A DNA stretch of 64,000 bases, from NCBI RefSeq assembly GCF_018642165.1, contig NZ_JAHHZM010000003.1, positions 1 through 64,000 on the forward strand, written 5' to 3'. Position numbers and translations under genes: made by a program. The first letter of the stretch is position 1. Every line of letters starts with the position of its first letter. Positions 35,463 to 44,410 of the stretch are shown one piece after another. The DNA is from Echinicola shivajiensis (lineage in GTDB: Bacteria > Bacteroidota > Bacteroidia > Cytophagales > Cyclobacteriaceae). Below the pieces are notes generated by a model. That model searched no databases. It had not been told where the DNA came from and saw only the letters and a list, made by a program, of their open reading frames with translations.

Positions 35463-35476
35463 CGGGAACGTTCCCG
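35463..35476. promoter_or_regulatory. LacI-type operator CGGGAACGTTCCCG before Gfo/Idh
   Basis: Identical to 19195-19208. It lies 89 bases before the minus-strand ATG at 35373 and 49 bases after the stop of the LacI-family gene. Confidence 0.85.
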
Positions 35477-35525
35477 CAGGTTTGCATGGCTTTTTTAATA
35501 AGTCGGGGAGTTTTTGTTTGCTGTA

Positions 35526-36545
35526 TTAATTGTCTCTATTAGTGGATTCCCTTACAATCAATTCTCCAGATAATACGATTTCCCTGGTTTGGATTTTATT
35601 TTTGTTCGCAATATGTCTTAAGAGCAATTCACAGCTTTGTTTTCCTATTTCAAAGGCAGGCTCAGCTATGGTAGACAGGGTCGGGGAGATGATGGTGGAC
35701 ATGGGATCGTTTGTAAATCCAATTACTCCAAAGTTTTTACCGATTTGAACATTATTGCGCTTTAAGGCCAATATTGCCCCTACAGCTTTTCTGTCACTGA
35801 CAGCAAATACAGCATCTGGCTTTTTTTCTAAGCTCCAAAGTGTCTCCATATCTTGTTCACCATTGTTTTGTGAAAATCCAGATTGGATTATCCATTCAGG
35901 ATTCAATTCCATTCCATGTTTTATTAGAGCATCGGTATAACCTAATAGCCGTTTTTGAGTAAACAAGTGGTGGGAGGGACCTCCTATATGCGCAATTTTT
36001 TTATACCCTTGTTGGATAAGATATTCAACAGCTTTAAAAGCCCCATTGTAACTGTCTTGTTGTACTGATGAGGCAAGTATATTATCTAAGATTCGACCAA
36101 AAAACACAATGGGGGTACCCTGTTCTATGATCTGTTCAAAATAGCTCCTGGATTCTGAACCAGTGCATACACAAACTAACAAACCATCTAGGTTTTGCAC
36201 ATTGAGGTCGGATAAGACATCCTTTTCCAGTTGCGGAGAATCGTTAGTTACATATAAAATGATTTTATACCCTTGGGCCAAGGCTATTTCTTGAATCCCG
36301 GTAATAATCATCGAGAAATAATGAACTGTGATATGAGGTAAAATGATTCCTATATTGTGAGTCTTTCCTCCTGCTAATCCTGCTGCTCCAAAATCACGTT
36401 TGTAATTCAGTTTTTTTGCCAACTTTAGCACTTTTTCTCGAGTTTCAGGATTTACGTCATATGAATCACAAAGGGCCCGCGATACTGTGGAGGAAGATAT
36501 TTTTAAGATTTTAGCAATGTCTTTTATTGTAGTTCTTTTTGACAT
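35526..36545 (-). CDS. LacI/GalR-family transcriptional regulator
   Basis: 339 residues from ATG 36545 (MSKRTTIKDIAKILKISSST); the longer frame to 36629 adds residues without family support. The DNA-binding helix-turn-helix and hinge helix occupy residues 1-60 (STVSRALCDSYDVNPETREK), followed by a periplasmic-binding-protein-like sensor domain (THNIGIILPHITVHYFSMII, FAVSDRKAVGAILALKRNN, GVIGFTNDPMSTIISPTLST). It presumably binds the two CGGGAACGTTCCCG sites and responds to a sugar or sugar acid. It reads toward the Gfo/Idh gene. Confidence 0.92.
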   Translation of the reverse strand: MSKRTTIKDIAKILKISSSTVSRALCDSYDVNPETREKVLKLAKKLNYKRDFGAAGLAGGKTHNIGIILPHITVHYFSMIITGIQEIALAQGYKIILYVTNDSPQLEKDVLSDLNVQNLDGLLVCVCTGSESRSYFEQIIEQGTPIVFFGRILDNILASSVQQDSYNGAFKAVEYLIQQGYKKIAHIGGPSHHLFTQKRLLGYTDALIKHGMELNPEWIIQSGFSQNNGEQDMETLWSLEKKPDAVFAVSDRKAVGAILALKRNNVQIGKNFGVIGFTNDPMSTIISPTLSTIAEPAFEIGKQSCELLLRHIANKNKIQTREIVLSGELIVRESTNRDN

Positions 36546-37005
36546 AAAACCATTTTGTGAAGTAGAAATATGGCTAAGATAAAAAAAATCTGGATTTGTT
36601 ATAGTTGAAGAAGAGAGGTCTCTTCTCAAACTGGAATTGATTTAAGTAATTGGAAAATAGAGATATATTTACTTAAGGCTTAAATTTTTACTTTGAAAAT
36701 GCTTCCATCAAATATTTTTATATGTGTATTTACTATTGTTTCACATATCGAAATTCAATATTGTTTTCTTAGTTTTCTAACAGGTAGTGGTTGTTTCTAT
36801 TGATCATCATTGATGTTATGCGTATTTCAATTGATGGAAAAATAGGCAGACTTCACCTTAGGTAGGTAGAATGTCTAGGACATGGAGCCTCATGCCACAT
36901 TTAGACTAGATATTCAAATCGAGCGAATTTCGTTACCAATAGAAATGGGTTTGAGTAAATTTAATTTTGTGTCAGTTCCAATAGAATATAAATATCGGAT
37001 GTATT
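36546..37005. other. Intergenic stretch upstream of the LacI gene
   Basis: 460 bases between the AraC stop and the LacI start, both minus-strand. No coding frame, no copy of the CGGGAACGTTCCCG operator and no strong hairpin were found, so there is no visible autoregulatory site. Confidence 0.45.
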
Positions 37006-37872
37006 CTAATAATCCAAGTTTATTTTTTTTGGACTATACCCTGCTTTTTTCTTGAATAGTTTAGAAAAATAGAATACGGATTGGAAGCCACATTTTTCAG
37101 ATATTTCTTCTACTGTGAGGTTTGTAGTGGAAAGTAGCCTTTTTGCATAATTTATTCTTTCATTAATTAGAAATTGCTGTGGTGCAAGCCCTACTTTTTC
37201 TCTAAATAGTCTACGGAAATGGCTATAGCTTATACCATAATTTCCTGCTAGATGCTGAAAGTCAATTCCTTTTCTAAAATGTTGACGAATTAAACTTATT
37301 ACTTCCTCGCAAATATAATCTTCTTTTTTTCCAGGTAAGGCTTGATAACCAGGGTGCTCGATGTAGGCAACTAGTTGGAAAACAATTCCTGTTAGAATTT
37401 TAGTAAAACCTGATGTGTTTTTTGTAGCAAGTGTTAATGCTTGATTGAAAAGATATATAACTTCATCATGATGTCCTATGTTGGCTACTTCTGAAGTGTT
37501 GTTTGGGAATAGGCTACTTAATAAGTATTTTTCCAGAGCATCTCCTTTAAAGCCTATCCAGTACTCTTCCCACCCTACTTCTTTGTCTGGCCTATAACGG
37601 TGCCATTCATTTGGATATATCTTCATAATATCACCAGGGAGAATTTTTCGCTTGATATTTTTAGTTTCTAGTTCTCCATTACCAGTAGGGATATAAATGA
37701 GGTAACAGCCATCCAACTCTCTTCCTTCCTCCCAAGAAAAACTATGGCTCTTAGGGTGTCCCAATGGTGGATATGAGTTTCCTTTTTCTCCATAATAATG
37801 TCCACAGGTAATGATGTTTATACCCCATGATTTGTCATTGAGCTTAGATAAATATTTGAAATAGTTATTCAT
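37006..37872 (-). CDS. AraC-family transcriptional regulator with cupin sensor
   Basis: 288 residues from ATG 37872 (an ATG at 37899 is also possible). The N-terminal cupin has WEEGRELDGCYLIYIPTGNG and LPGDIMKIYPNEWHRYRPD, as in sugar-sensing AraC proteins such as rhamnose/arabinose regulators; the C-terminal DNA-binding part has NYGISYSHFRRLFREKVGLA and VEEISEKCGFQSVFYFSKLF. It is divergent from the dioxygenase/isomerase/RhaT genes and should control that locus and probably the SusCD-GH106 genes after it. Confidence 0.9.
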   Translation of the reverse strand: MNNYFKYLSKLNDKSWGINIITCGHYYGEKGNSYPPLGHPKSHSFSWEEGRELDGCYLIYIPTGNGELETKNIKRKILPGDIMKIYPNEWHRYRPDKEVGWEEYWIGFKGDALEKYLLSSLFPNNTSEVANIGHHDEVIYLFNQALTLATKNTSGFTKILTGIVFQLVAYIEHPGYQALPGKKEDYICEEVISLIRQHFRKGIDFQHLAGNYGISYSHFRRLFREKVGLAPQQFLINERINYAKRLLSTTNLTVEEISEKCGFQSVFYFSKLFKKKAGYSPKKINLDY

Positions 37873-37981
37873 TGTCAAATAGTATATTTTTTTAATCAAA
37901 ATGATTATGGATAAATATAAGGTTGTTGGTGATATTTGGAAAATAATTTGATGTAAAATAGTTAAAGTAAAGTAAAAAAAA

Positions 37982-38812
37982 ATGAATATATCACTAACGA
38001 AAGAACAAATAAGTAGATTTAGGACTGATGGTTTTGTTATTCAGGAGAATTTTTTGAATGAAGAAGAATTAGCGGAATGGCGAGAAGCGGTAGCAGAAGC
38101 GGTAAAAAATAGAAATGGGCTGAAAATGCCTGGCAGAGATATCATGAAAGATGATGATGACGGAAATAATGAAGATCCTGAATACTTTAGTAATGTTTTT
38201 GATCAACTCTTGAATCTTTGGCAAACAAACGATAGAGTAAAAAAACTCATGCTGGATCATAGAATTGGGAAGATGGCTTCAGAGTTGGCTGGAGTAGATG
38301 GAATTAGGGTTTGGCATGATCAGGCACTGATAAAAAGACCTTGGGCAAATCCTACGGCTTGGCATTTGGATACTCCCTTTTGGTCGTTTAGCGATAGGAA
38401 TGCATTATCAATATGGATTGCATTGGATGATGCTACTGTTGAAAATGGGTGCCTTTATTTTATACCAGGCTCCCACCAAAAAACAACTTTCGAAAATCCA
38501 GGGATTACAAAGAATATGAATGCGGTTTTTCAATTCTATCCAGAATTGGCCAAGATGAAGCCATTCTGTGCTGAAATGAAAGCAGGGAGTGCTTCTTTTC
38601 ACAATGGATTGTGTATTCATGGTGCTGGACCCAATATGACTCCTGGTTTTAGAAGGGCGATGACATGTGCTTTTATGCCTGATGGTGCAGTATTCAATGG
38701 AATACAAAATATATTGACTGATGAGATTTTTAAAAGATTGAATATAGGTGAGGTGATGAATGACAACGATCAAAATCCGTTGATTTATTCCGCGTCTCAA
38801 GTTAAAACCTAA
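37982..38812 (+). CDS. PhyH-family Fe(II)/2-oxoglutarate dioxygenase
   Basis: 276 residues. The iron triad is AWHLDTPFW (HxD, near residue 122) and the distal His in CIHGAGPN near residue 217, followed by the 2-oxoglutarate-binding Arg in GFRRAMTCAFMP. Members hydroxylate small molecules, and hydroxylation of an O-methyl or N-methyl group leads to demethylation. No signal peptide, so cytoplasmic. It is the first gene divergent from the AraC regulator, 4 bases before the isomerase gene. A role on a modified deoxysugar is possible but not shown. Confidence 0.88.
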   Translation: MNISLTKEQISRFRTDGFVIQENFLNEEELAEWREAVAEAVKNRNGLKMPGRDIMKDDDDGNNEDPEYFSNVFDQLLNLWQTNDRVKKLMLDHRIGKMASELAGVDGIRVWHDQALIKRPWANPTAWHLDTPFWSFSDRNALSIWIALDDATVENGCLYFIPGSHQKTTFENPGITKNMNAVFQFYPELAKMKPFCAEMKAGSASFHNGLCIHGAGPNMTPGFRRAMTCAFMPDGAVFNGIQNILTDEIFKRLNIGEVMNDNDQNPLIYSASQVKT

Positions 38813-38816
38813 CATT

Positions 38817-39650
38817 TTGACACAATTAATTTGTTGTTGCCCTTGGTGGGGGCTAGATCATCTTGGAATTGAAGGGATGATGGCCAAAATCAAAGGAGGA
38901 GGATTTGATGCAGTCGAAATTGGGGTTCCCAAAAGGCATACTGATCGAAGTCTTCTTAAACGTCTCCTTGATTTATATGATTTGAAACTGGTAGTACATC
39001 AATATGTTGCGACAGGTAATACTGCAAAAGAGTATATTCAGTCTCTAAGAAAGGAACTAGAAGTAGCTGCATCCTTCCGGCCTCTGGTCATAAATTCTCA
39101 CACAGGAAAAGACTATTGGGACTTTGAAGATGGCTGCAGGGTTTTTGAAGAAGCAGAAGAAATAGGGCAGAAATATGGGGTTACAATAGCTCATGAAACC
39201 CATCGTGGACGTCTATTATACAGCGCGCCTGTTGCTCGTCGCTACATGGAGGAGTTGGAATATCTGAAAATTAATGCAGACTTTTCCCATTGGGTAAATG
39301 TATCGGAAAGTTTATTGGAGGACCAGAAAGACACTATGGAACTTGCTATTTCTAGGACAGAGCATACGCATGCTAGAATTGGATATGCACAAGGACCTCA
39401 GATAACTGATCCGAGAGCTTCTGAATGGGAGAAAGAAATAAATACTTTTTCGTATTGGTGGAAGCGGATAATGGAGAGTTTTATTAGGAATGAAAGGAAG
39501 TTTATGACCTTTTCTCCTGAATTTGGCCCTTATCCCTACACGGTACGTCATCCATTTACATTAGAGCCATTGAGTGATCCATGGTCCAATAATCTCTATA
39601 TGAAAGATCAGCTGAAAAATATGTATAATCAAATTTCAAGAACAATATGA
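38817..39650 (+). CDS. TIM-barrel sugar isomerase/epimerase, TTG start
   Basis: 277 residues, AP_endonuc_2/xylose-isomerase-like barrel. The first strand begins right at the start (LICCCPWWGLDHLGIEGM), so the TTG at 38817, four bases after the dioxygenase stop, is the likely initiation codon; the next ATG would remove strand one. Metal-site candidates are VINSHTGKDYW, TIAHETHRGRLLY (Glu, His) and INADFSHWVNVSE (Asp, His), then THARIGYAQGPQ. Members isomerise sugars or epimerise keto-sugars. The stop overlaps the permease ATG. Confidence 0.85.
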   Translation: MTQLICCCPWWGLDHLGIEGMMAKIKGGGFDAVEIGVPKRHTDRSLLKRLLDLYDLKLVVHQYVATGNTAKEYIQSLRKELEVAASFRPLVINSHTGKDYWDFEDGCRVFEEAEEIGQKYGVTIAHETHRGRLLYSAPVARRYMEELEYLKINADFSHWVNVSESLLEDQKDTMELAISRTEHTHARIGYAQGPQITDPRASEWEKEINTFSYWWKRIMESFIRNERKFMTFSPEFGPYPYTVRHPFTLEPLSDPWSNNLYMKDQLKNMYNQISRTI

Positions 39651-40684
39651 ATCCGTTTTTGGGTGTGATGTTTCATGCATTAGGAGGTGTGGCTGCAGGT
39701 AGTTTTTACCTACCCTACAAGGTTTTAAAAAAATGGCCCTGGGAAGTTTATTGGTTGTTTGGGGGAATTTTTGCGTGGTTAATTGTGCCGTTATGCGTGG
39801 TCTTTTTTGTATACGGTGAGCCTATGAAATTATTGGATTTAATTGTTCTGGAACAGTTGAAATGGCCATATGTTTTTGGGGTTCTTTGGGGTATAGGAGG
39901 ACTTTCCTTTGGCTTGTCGATGAGGTATTTGGGGATTGCACTTGGTATGGCTGTAACTTTAGGACTTACTGCGATATTTGGGACATTGATACCTGTTTTT
40001 ATGGACGGTAGTTTCTTACAATTGGGAGAAACATTGGCTGGGCAAGTTAGTTTGTCAGGCGTCTTTTTAGGGGTTTTGGGAACATTTTTGATAGGAAAGG
40101 CAGGAAAGTTAAAGGAAAGAGAGTTGGAATCAAGAGAAAAAAGTGGCCCTTTGGAAGAATTTAATTATCAAAAAGGGATATCTGTTGCTGCGATTTCCGG
40201 TTTGCTATCAGCTTGCTTTGCTTTGGGTATCGCATCGGGAAAAGAAATTACCTTGGCAACGGAGCATATGGCATCAAGTCCTCTTCTTTCAAACAGTGCA
40301 TTATTTTTTGTCATCATGGCTGGTGGATTGACTAGCAATATTGCATGGTGTGGATATCAGATAAAAAAAAGAAGATCTATAGATATAATTAGGAAAGTAG
40401 GCAAGTTCCAGTCCTTTTCAAATATGTTATTGTGCATATCCGCTGGCACTATCTGGTATTTTCAGTTTTTCTTTTATGGAATGGGATCCACACAAATGGG
40501 ACAGCTTGATTTTGCTAGCTGGAGCCTTCATATGAGCTTTATTATTCTTGTTTCTAATATCTGGGGATGGGTTATTGGTGAATGGAACGGTACTTCCCAA
40601 AAGACAAAGGTAACGATAATAGCTGGAGTGATAATTTTGATGGTGTCAACAGTGGTAATTGGATATGGAAATTATTTAAACTAA
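39647..40684 (+). CDS. RhaT-like L-rhamnose/proton symporter family permease
   Basis: 345 residues with ten apolar helices, starting within the previous stop (ATGA). RhaT-type features are FHALGGVAAGSFYLPYKVL at the start, WGIGGLSFGLSMRYLGIALG in helix 3-4, and WSLHMSFIILVSNIWGWVIG near the end. The family imports L-rhamnose or related deoxysugars through the inner membrane. Together with a GH106 rhamnosidase in the same locus, rhamnose or a derivative is the likely cargo. Confidence 0.88.
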   Translation: MNPFLGVMFHALGGVAAGSFYLPYKVLKKWPWEVYWLFGGIFAWLIVPLCVVFFVYGEPMKLLDLIVLEQLKWPYVFGVLWGIGGLSFGLSMRYLGIALGMAVTLGLTAIFGTLIPVFMDGSFLQLGETLAGQVSLSGVFLGVLGTFLIGKAGKLKERELESREKSGPLEEFNYQKGISVAAISGLLSACFALGIASGKEITLATEHMASSPLLSNSALFFVIMAGGLTSNIAWCGYQIKKRRSIDIIRKVGKFQSFSNMLLCISAGTIWYFQFFFYGMGSTQMGQLDFASWSLHMSFIILVSNIWGWVIGEWNGTSQKTKVTIIAGVIILMVSTVVIGYGNYLN

Positions 40685-41284
40685 CCAAGTTATAGAGGGG
40701 AAGAGGGTATTGGAAAAGAAGACACACTTTATCAGCGTATCTCATTAGTTAACATATCATAAGACATGCTTTATTAGTCAAAGATAAATACAATTTATTT
40801 TCAGGCTAACATGAAATGGTATGATCAAAAAGTTTAAAATATTGCATAAAGTGACTATGGTTTTGAAAATTGTCATCTAATATCTTTATAAAAAGAGAAG
40901 AGTACGTTAATTCTCCAATCACGATATGATGCTTTTGAAATTTTCCAAAGGACTTAAATTGAAGTAGTTAAATCTTATACTAGGTAAGGAAAAAACTATT
41001 TTAGAAAAGGTAGTTGCCCATGCTTTTGATTATTACTGATTTGGAGTTAAGAGAACAATTTTAATGATTGACCATTCCAGATTTTAATGAGCATTATTGG
41101 TGAAATAGACTTGTAAGTAAAGAAGTCCTCAGTTACAGGAGTGGATGGGTTTGATCAAAAAAATATAAAAAGCAGTGATGCTTATTTCAGCTTAAGACAA
41201 AATTATAACAATATGACCAAATAATTGAAATGAGTTGAACAATGACTCAGCAATCTTTAAAACGGAAACCTAAAATAATCATTT
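40685..41284. other. Upstream region of the third SusC
   Basis: 600 bases, AT-rich, no coding frame. No CGGGAACGTTCCCG site and no exact TAnnTTTG box were found; the AraC site is not recognisable by eye. Confidence 0.4.
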
Positions 41285-44200
41285 ATGAAAAAAATAGTTT
41301 TACTAATCTTAATGTTAGTAGCAGCTTTACCATTACTTGCCCAGACAAGGGCAATTTCAGGAGTTGTTAAAGATGAGGAAGGAGAACCAATTCCGGGTGT
41401 TTATATTTTGATAAAGAATAGTTCAAAGGGCACGGTGACAGATATTAATGGAGCCTATGACCTTGAGGTAAAAAGTGAAGACGTACTTGTATTTAGTTTC
41501 GTAGGTTTTAGAAAGGAGGAAATAAAGGTAGGTAACCAATCAGTGATTAATCTGAGTATGGGGCCTGATTTGCAGGGCCTTGAAGAGGTAGTGGTGGTAG
41601 GATATGGTACAGCAAGAAGAAAAGATATTTCTGGGGCATTCAGCACTGTTGATATAGAGAATTCTCCTCTTGCTAATTCACCTAATACAGACGTATTACA
41701 ATCTCTTCAAGGCCAGGTGGCGGGTCTTAATGTAGGGATTCAAAGGTCTCCCGGAACTACTCCCAGTATTTTGGTCAGGGGGCAGAATTCAATTAATGGT
41801 TCAAACAATCCATTAATAGTTTTAGATGGGATTATTTATTTGGGTGATCTTGCTGATCTTAATCCTGAGGATATAGCATCGATGGATGTAATGAAAGATG
41901 CATCTTCAGCTGCTGTATATGGATCCAGGGCTGCCAATGGGGTTATTGCTATTACCACAAAAAAGGGAAAGACCACTAAACCTATTATACGTTTTAATAC
42001 TTCAGTAGGCGCAAATCAGTGGCCAAGTCCACCTAAAATGATGGATTTGGAGAGGTGGACAGAAAAATACGTGGCTCAAACCCCTTCAATTGATGATCCT
42101 TCAGAAATTATTTTTGATGATGTCACTAGGACGCGCCTGTTTGCACAAGGTGTAAATACAGACTGGATGGATTTGATATCAAGGAATGGTTTTTTCCAGA
42201 ATTACCAATTAGGGGTTTCAGGACGGTCAGAATCAGTTAATTATTACTTTTCTGGAGGATATAATCATAATAAAGGGGCAATTGTTGGTGATCAGTTTGA
42301 GAGGATATCTGTTCGTTCTAAACTTGATGCAAGTATTACAGATTGGTTAGAAGTAGGGGTTGATGGTACCTATAACAGGAATGATTATTCAGGAATTGGA
42401 GCCAGTGTATCCAATGCTTATGTAATGCCACCTTTTGGGTATCCTTATAGATGGAATAATATGCCAGAAGATGTGAATGGTGCTTCGGGAACACGTTTAG
42501 AACGGTATCCGACTGGCTCTTCTCTTACCAATCCTCTATGGGGAACGCAAGGTACCATTGAGGATGTTGATGTAAGGAATTTTTTTAGATTTGCCACATA
42601 TGGTCTATTAAGTGTTCCAAAAATTGATGGTCTTACTTATCGTTTTAATTTATCCCTTAATTCCGATTTTGATGTTAAGGACCGCTTCTATTTTGAAGAT
42701 TATTTTGTAGGGGAGCAACTAGAACAACCATATATTGATAGGTATTCACCAGAAGAACTTTCAAAAAGACTTTCCCAAGCAAATGGATATAACAATAGAA
42801 CTAGTACTTTTTCATACGTCTATGACCATATTCTTAATTATAAGAAAAATATAGATAAACACTATTTCGACTTGACATTGGTCGCAACCAGAGATTTTAT
42901 GCGGACAAAATTTAGTAGCGCTACTGGAAGTGATTATTCTCAAAATGGGAATACCTTATTGGGGGTAAATGGTATTCATAAAGCAGCTGTTCAACGTGTA
43001 AACTTGGATGTAGTAGAAAGGGCGAATATTGGTTATTTGGGCAGGGTTAACTATGCGTTTAAAGATAAATATCATATTTCTGCTACTTATAGAAGAGATG
43101 GCTCATCAGTTTTTGGCAATGGAAATAAATGGGGGGATTTTCCTTCAATCGGATTGGCATGGACTATTTCTGAAGAGGATTTTATGAAAGGGATAGCAGT
43201 GATGGATTATTTTAAGCTTAAGGCTTCTTATGGAAAGAATGGTAATCAGGGTGTTAGTCCATATGGATCACTTGCCAGGGTTCGTAGCGGAAGCGATGGA
43301 GGTATTAGATATACGTTTGGAGATATGCCTTCCCAGGTTTTTTATGGAGTACAACAATCAAATTTGGCAAGTCCTAATTTGGGATGGGAAACTACTACCG
43401 CTTTTAATGGAGGGTTTCAGTCAGAGTGGTTAAATAACCGTTTGTCCTTTGATCTTGATTTTTATTATTCTAAAACAACTGATCAAATATTTCAGCGAGA
43501 ACTTCCGATAATGACTGGTTTTGGGAGTATTATTTCCAGTTTGGGACAGGTCAACAATCGTGGTCTGGAACTTACTTTAAGATCTATAAATATAGATAAT
43601 ACTAAGGTTAAGTGGTCATCTGCAATGATCTTTTGGAAGAATAGAAACAAAATTATCAGTCTTTATGGTGATGATAATGACGGTGACGGGAAAGAAGATG
43701 ATGATATCTCAAACAGATTATTTATAGGAAAGTCTTTGGGAGCAATCTATGGGTACGATTATATAGGAGTTGTCCAGGAAAGCGATACCGAATATATCCA
43801 AAATGTCGGTGCTGTACCTGGGGACCCTAAATTTAGAGACATTAGTGGCCCTGAAGGGAAGCCTGATGGGATCATCACAGCAGATTATGACAGGACCATA
43901 TTGGGGTATAGAAAGGAGAATTTTAGATTAAGTTTTTCTAATACCATTGAGTATAAAAACTTTAGTCTTTATGTAATGATGACAGGTGTTTTTGGAGGTT
44001 CCAAGGATAACTTTTATTTGCGGGAAAATCCTATTCACAATTCTTTTAGGGACCGCTTTGATACCAATGAACTGGATCATGATTGGTGGACTCCAGAAAA
44101 TCAGAGCAACACTTACCTAAGGCCTGATTATGTAGGAAATAGGTATTTAGGGCTTCAGTCCCAAGGGTTTGTTCGTATTCAAGATGTTAATCTTTCATAC

Positions 44201-44386
44201 AGATTCCCAAAGACTATGCTGGAAAAGTATAGAATAAATTCTCTGGAAATTTATTCAAGTGTGAAAAATTTGCATGTATTTTCTAATTGGTACGGAGGAG
44301 GGGATCCTGAAGCAGGTATTAAAGCGTTCAGTGGAACATATCCTGTTCCGAGAATCTTATCAGCCGGACTAAAAGTAAGTTTCTAA
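41285..44386 (+). CDS. SusC/RagA-family TonB-dependent transporter without STN
   Basis: 1033 residues: signal peptide about 1-19 (ending LLA), carboxypeptidase-regulatory-like domain from residue 24 (ISGVVKDEEGEPIPGVYILI), TonB box GLEEVVVVGYGTARRK, plug with ILVRGQNSINGSNNPLIVLD, barrel ending SAGLKVSF. No STN domain, consistent with control by the AraC regulator rather than by a sigma/FecR pair. Imports rhamnose-containing oligosaccharides, judging from the GH106 gene in the same run. Confidence 0.92.
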   Translation: MKKIVLLILMLVAALPLLAQTRAISGVVKDEEGEPIPGVYILIKNSSKGTVTDINGAYDLEVKSEDVLVFSFVGFRKEEIKVGNQSVINLSMGPDLQGLEEVVVVGYGTARRKDISGAFSTVDIENSPLANSPNTDVLQSLQGQVAGLNVGIQRSPGTTPSILVRGQNSINGSNNPLIVLDGIIYLGDLADLNPEDIASMDVMKDASSAAVYGSRAANGVIAITTKKGKTTKPIIRFNTSVGANQWPSPPKMMDLERWTEKYVAQTPSIDDPSEIIFDDVTRTRLFAQGVNTDWMDLISRNGFFQNYQLGVSGRSESVNYYFSGGYNHNKGAIVGDQFERISVRSKLDASITDWLEVGVDGTYNRNDYSGIGASVSNAYVMPPFGYPYRWNNMPEDVNGASGTRLERYPTGSSLTNPLWGTQGTIEDVDVRNFFRFATYGLLSVPKIDGLTYRFNLSLNSDFDVKDRFYFEDYFVGEQLEQPYIDRYSPEELSKRLSQANGYNNRTSTFSYVYDHILNYKKNIDKHYFDLTLVATRDFMRTKFSSATGSDYSQNGNTLLGVNGIHKAAVQRVNLDVVERANIGYLGRVNYAFKDKYHISATYRRDGSSVFGNGNKWGDFPSIGLAWTISEEDFMKGIAVMDYFKLKASYGKNGNQGVSPYGSLARVRSGSDGGIRYTFGDMPSQVFYGVQQSNLASPNLGWETTTAFNGGFQSEWLNNRLSFDLDFYYSKTTDQIFQRELPIMTGFGSIISSLGQVNNRGLELTLRSINIDNTKVKWSSAMIFWKNRNKIISLYGDDNDGDGKEDDDISNRLFIGKSLGAIYGYDYIGVVQESDTEYIQNVGAVPGDPKFRDISGPEGKPDGIITADYDRTILGYRKENFRLSFSNTIEYKNFSLYVMMTGVFGGSKDNFYLRENPIHNSFRDRFDTNELDHDWWTPENQSNTYLRPDYVGNRYLGLQSQGFVRIQDVNLSYRFPKTMLEKYRINSLEIYSSVKNLHVFSNWYGGGDPEAGIKAFSGTYPVPRILSAGLKVSF

Positions 44387-44410
44387 TCCCAAAATAAACA
44401 AAGTGCAATT

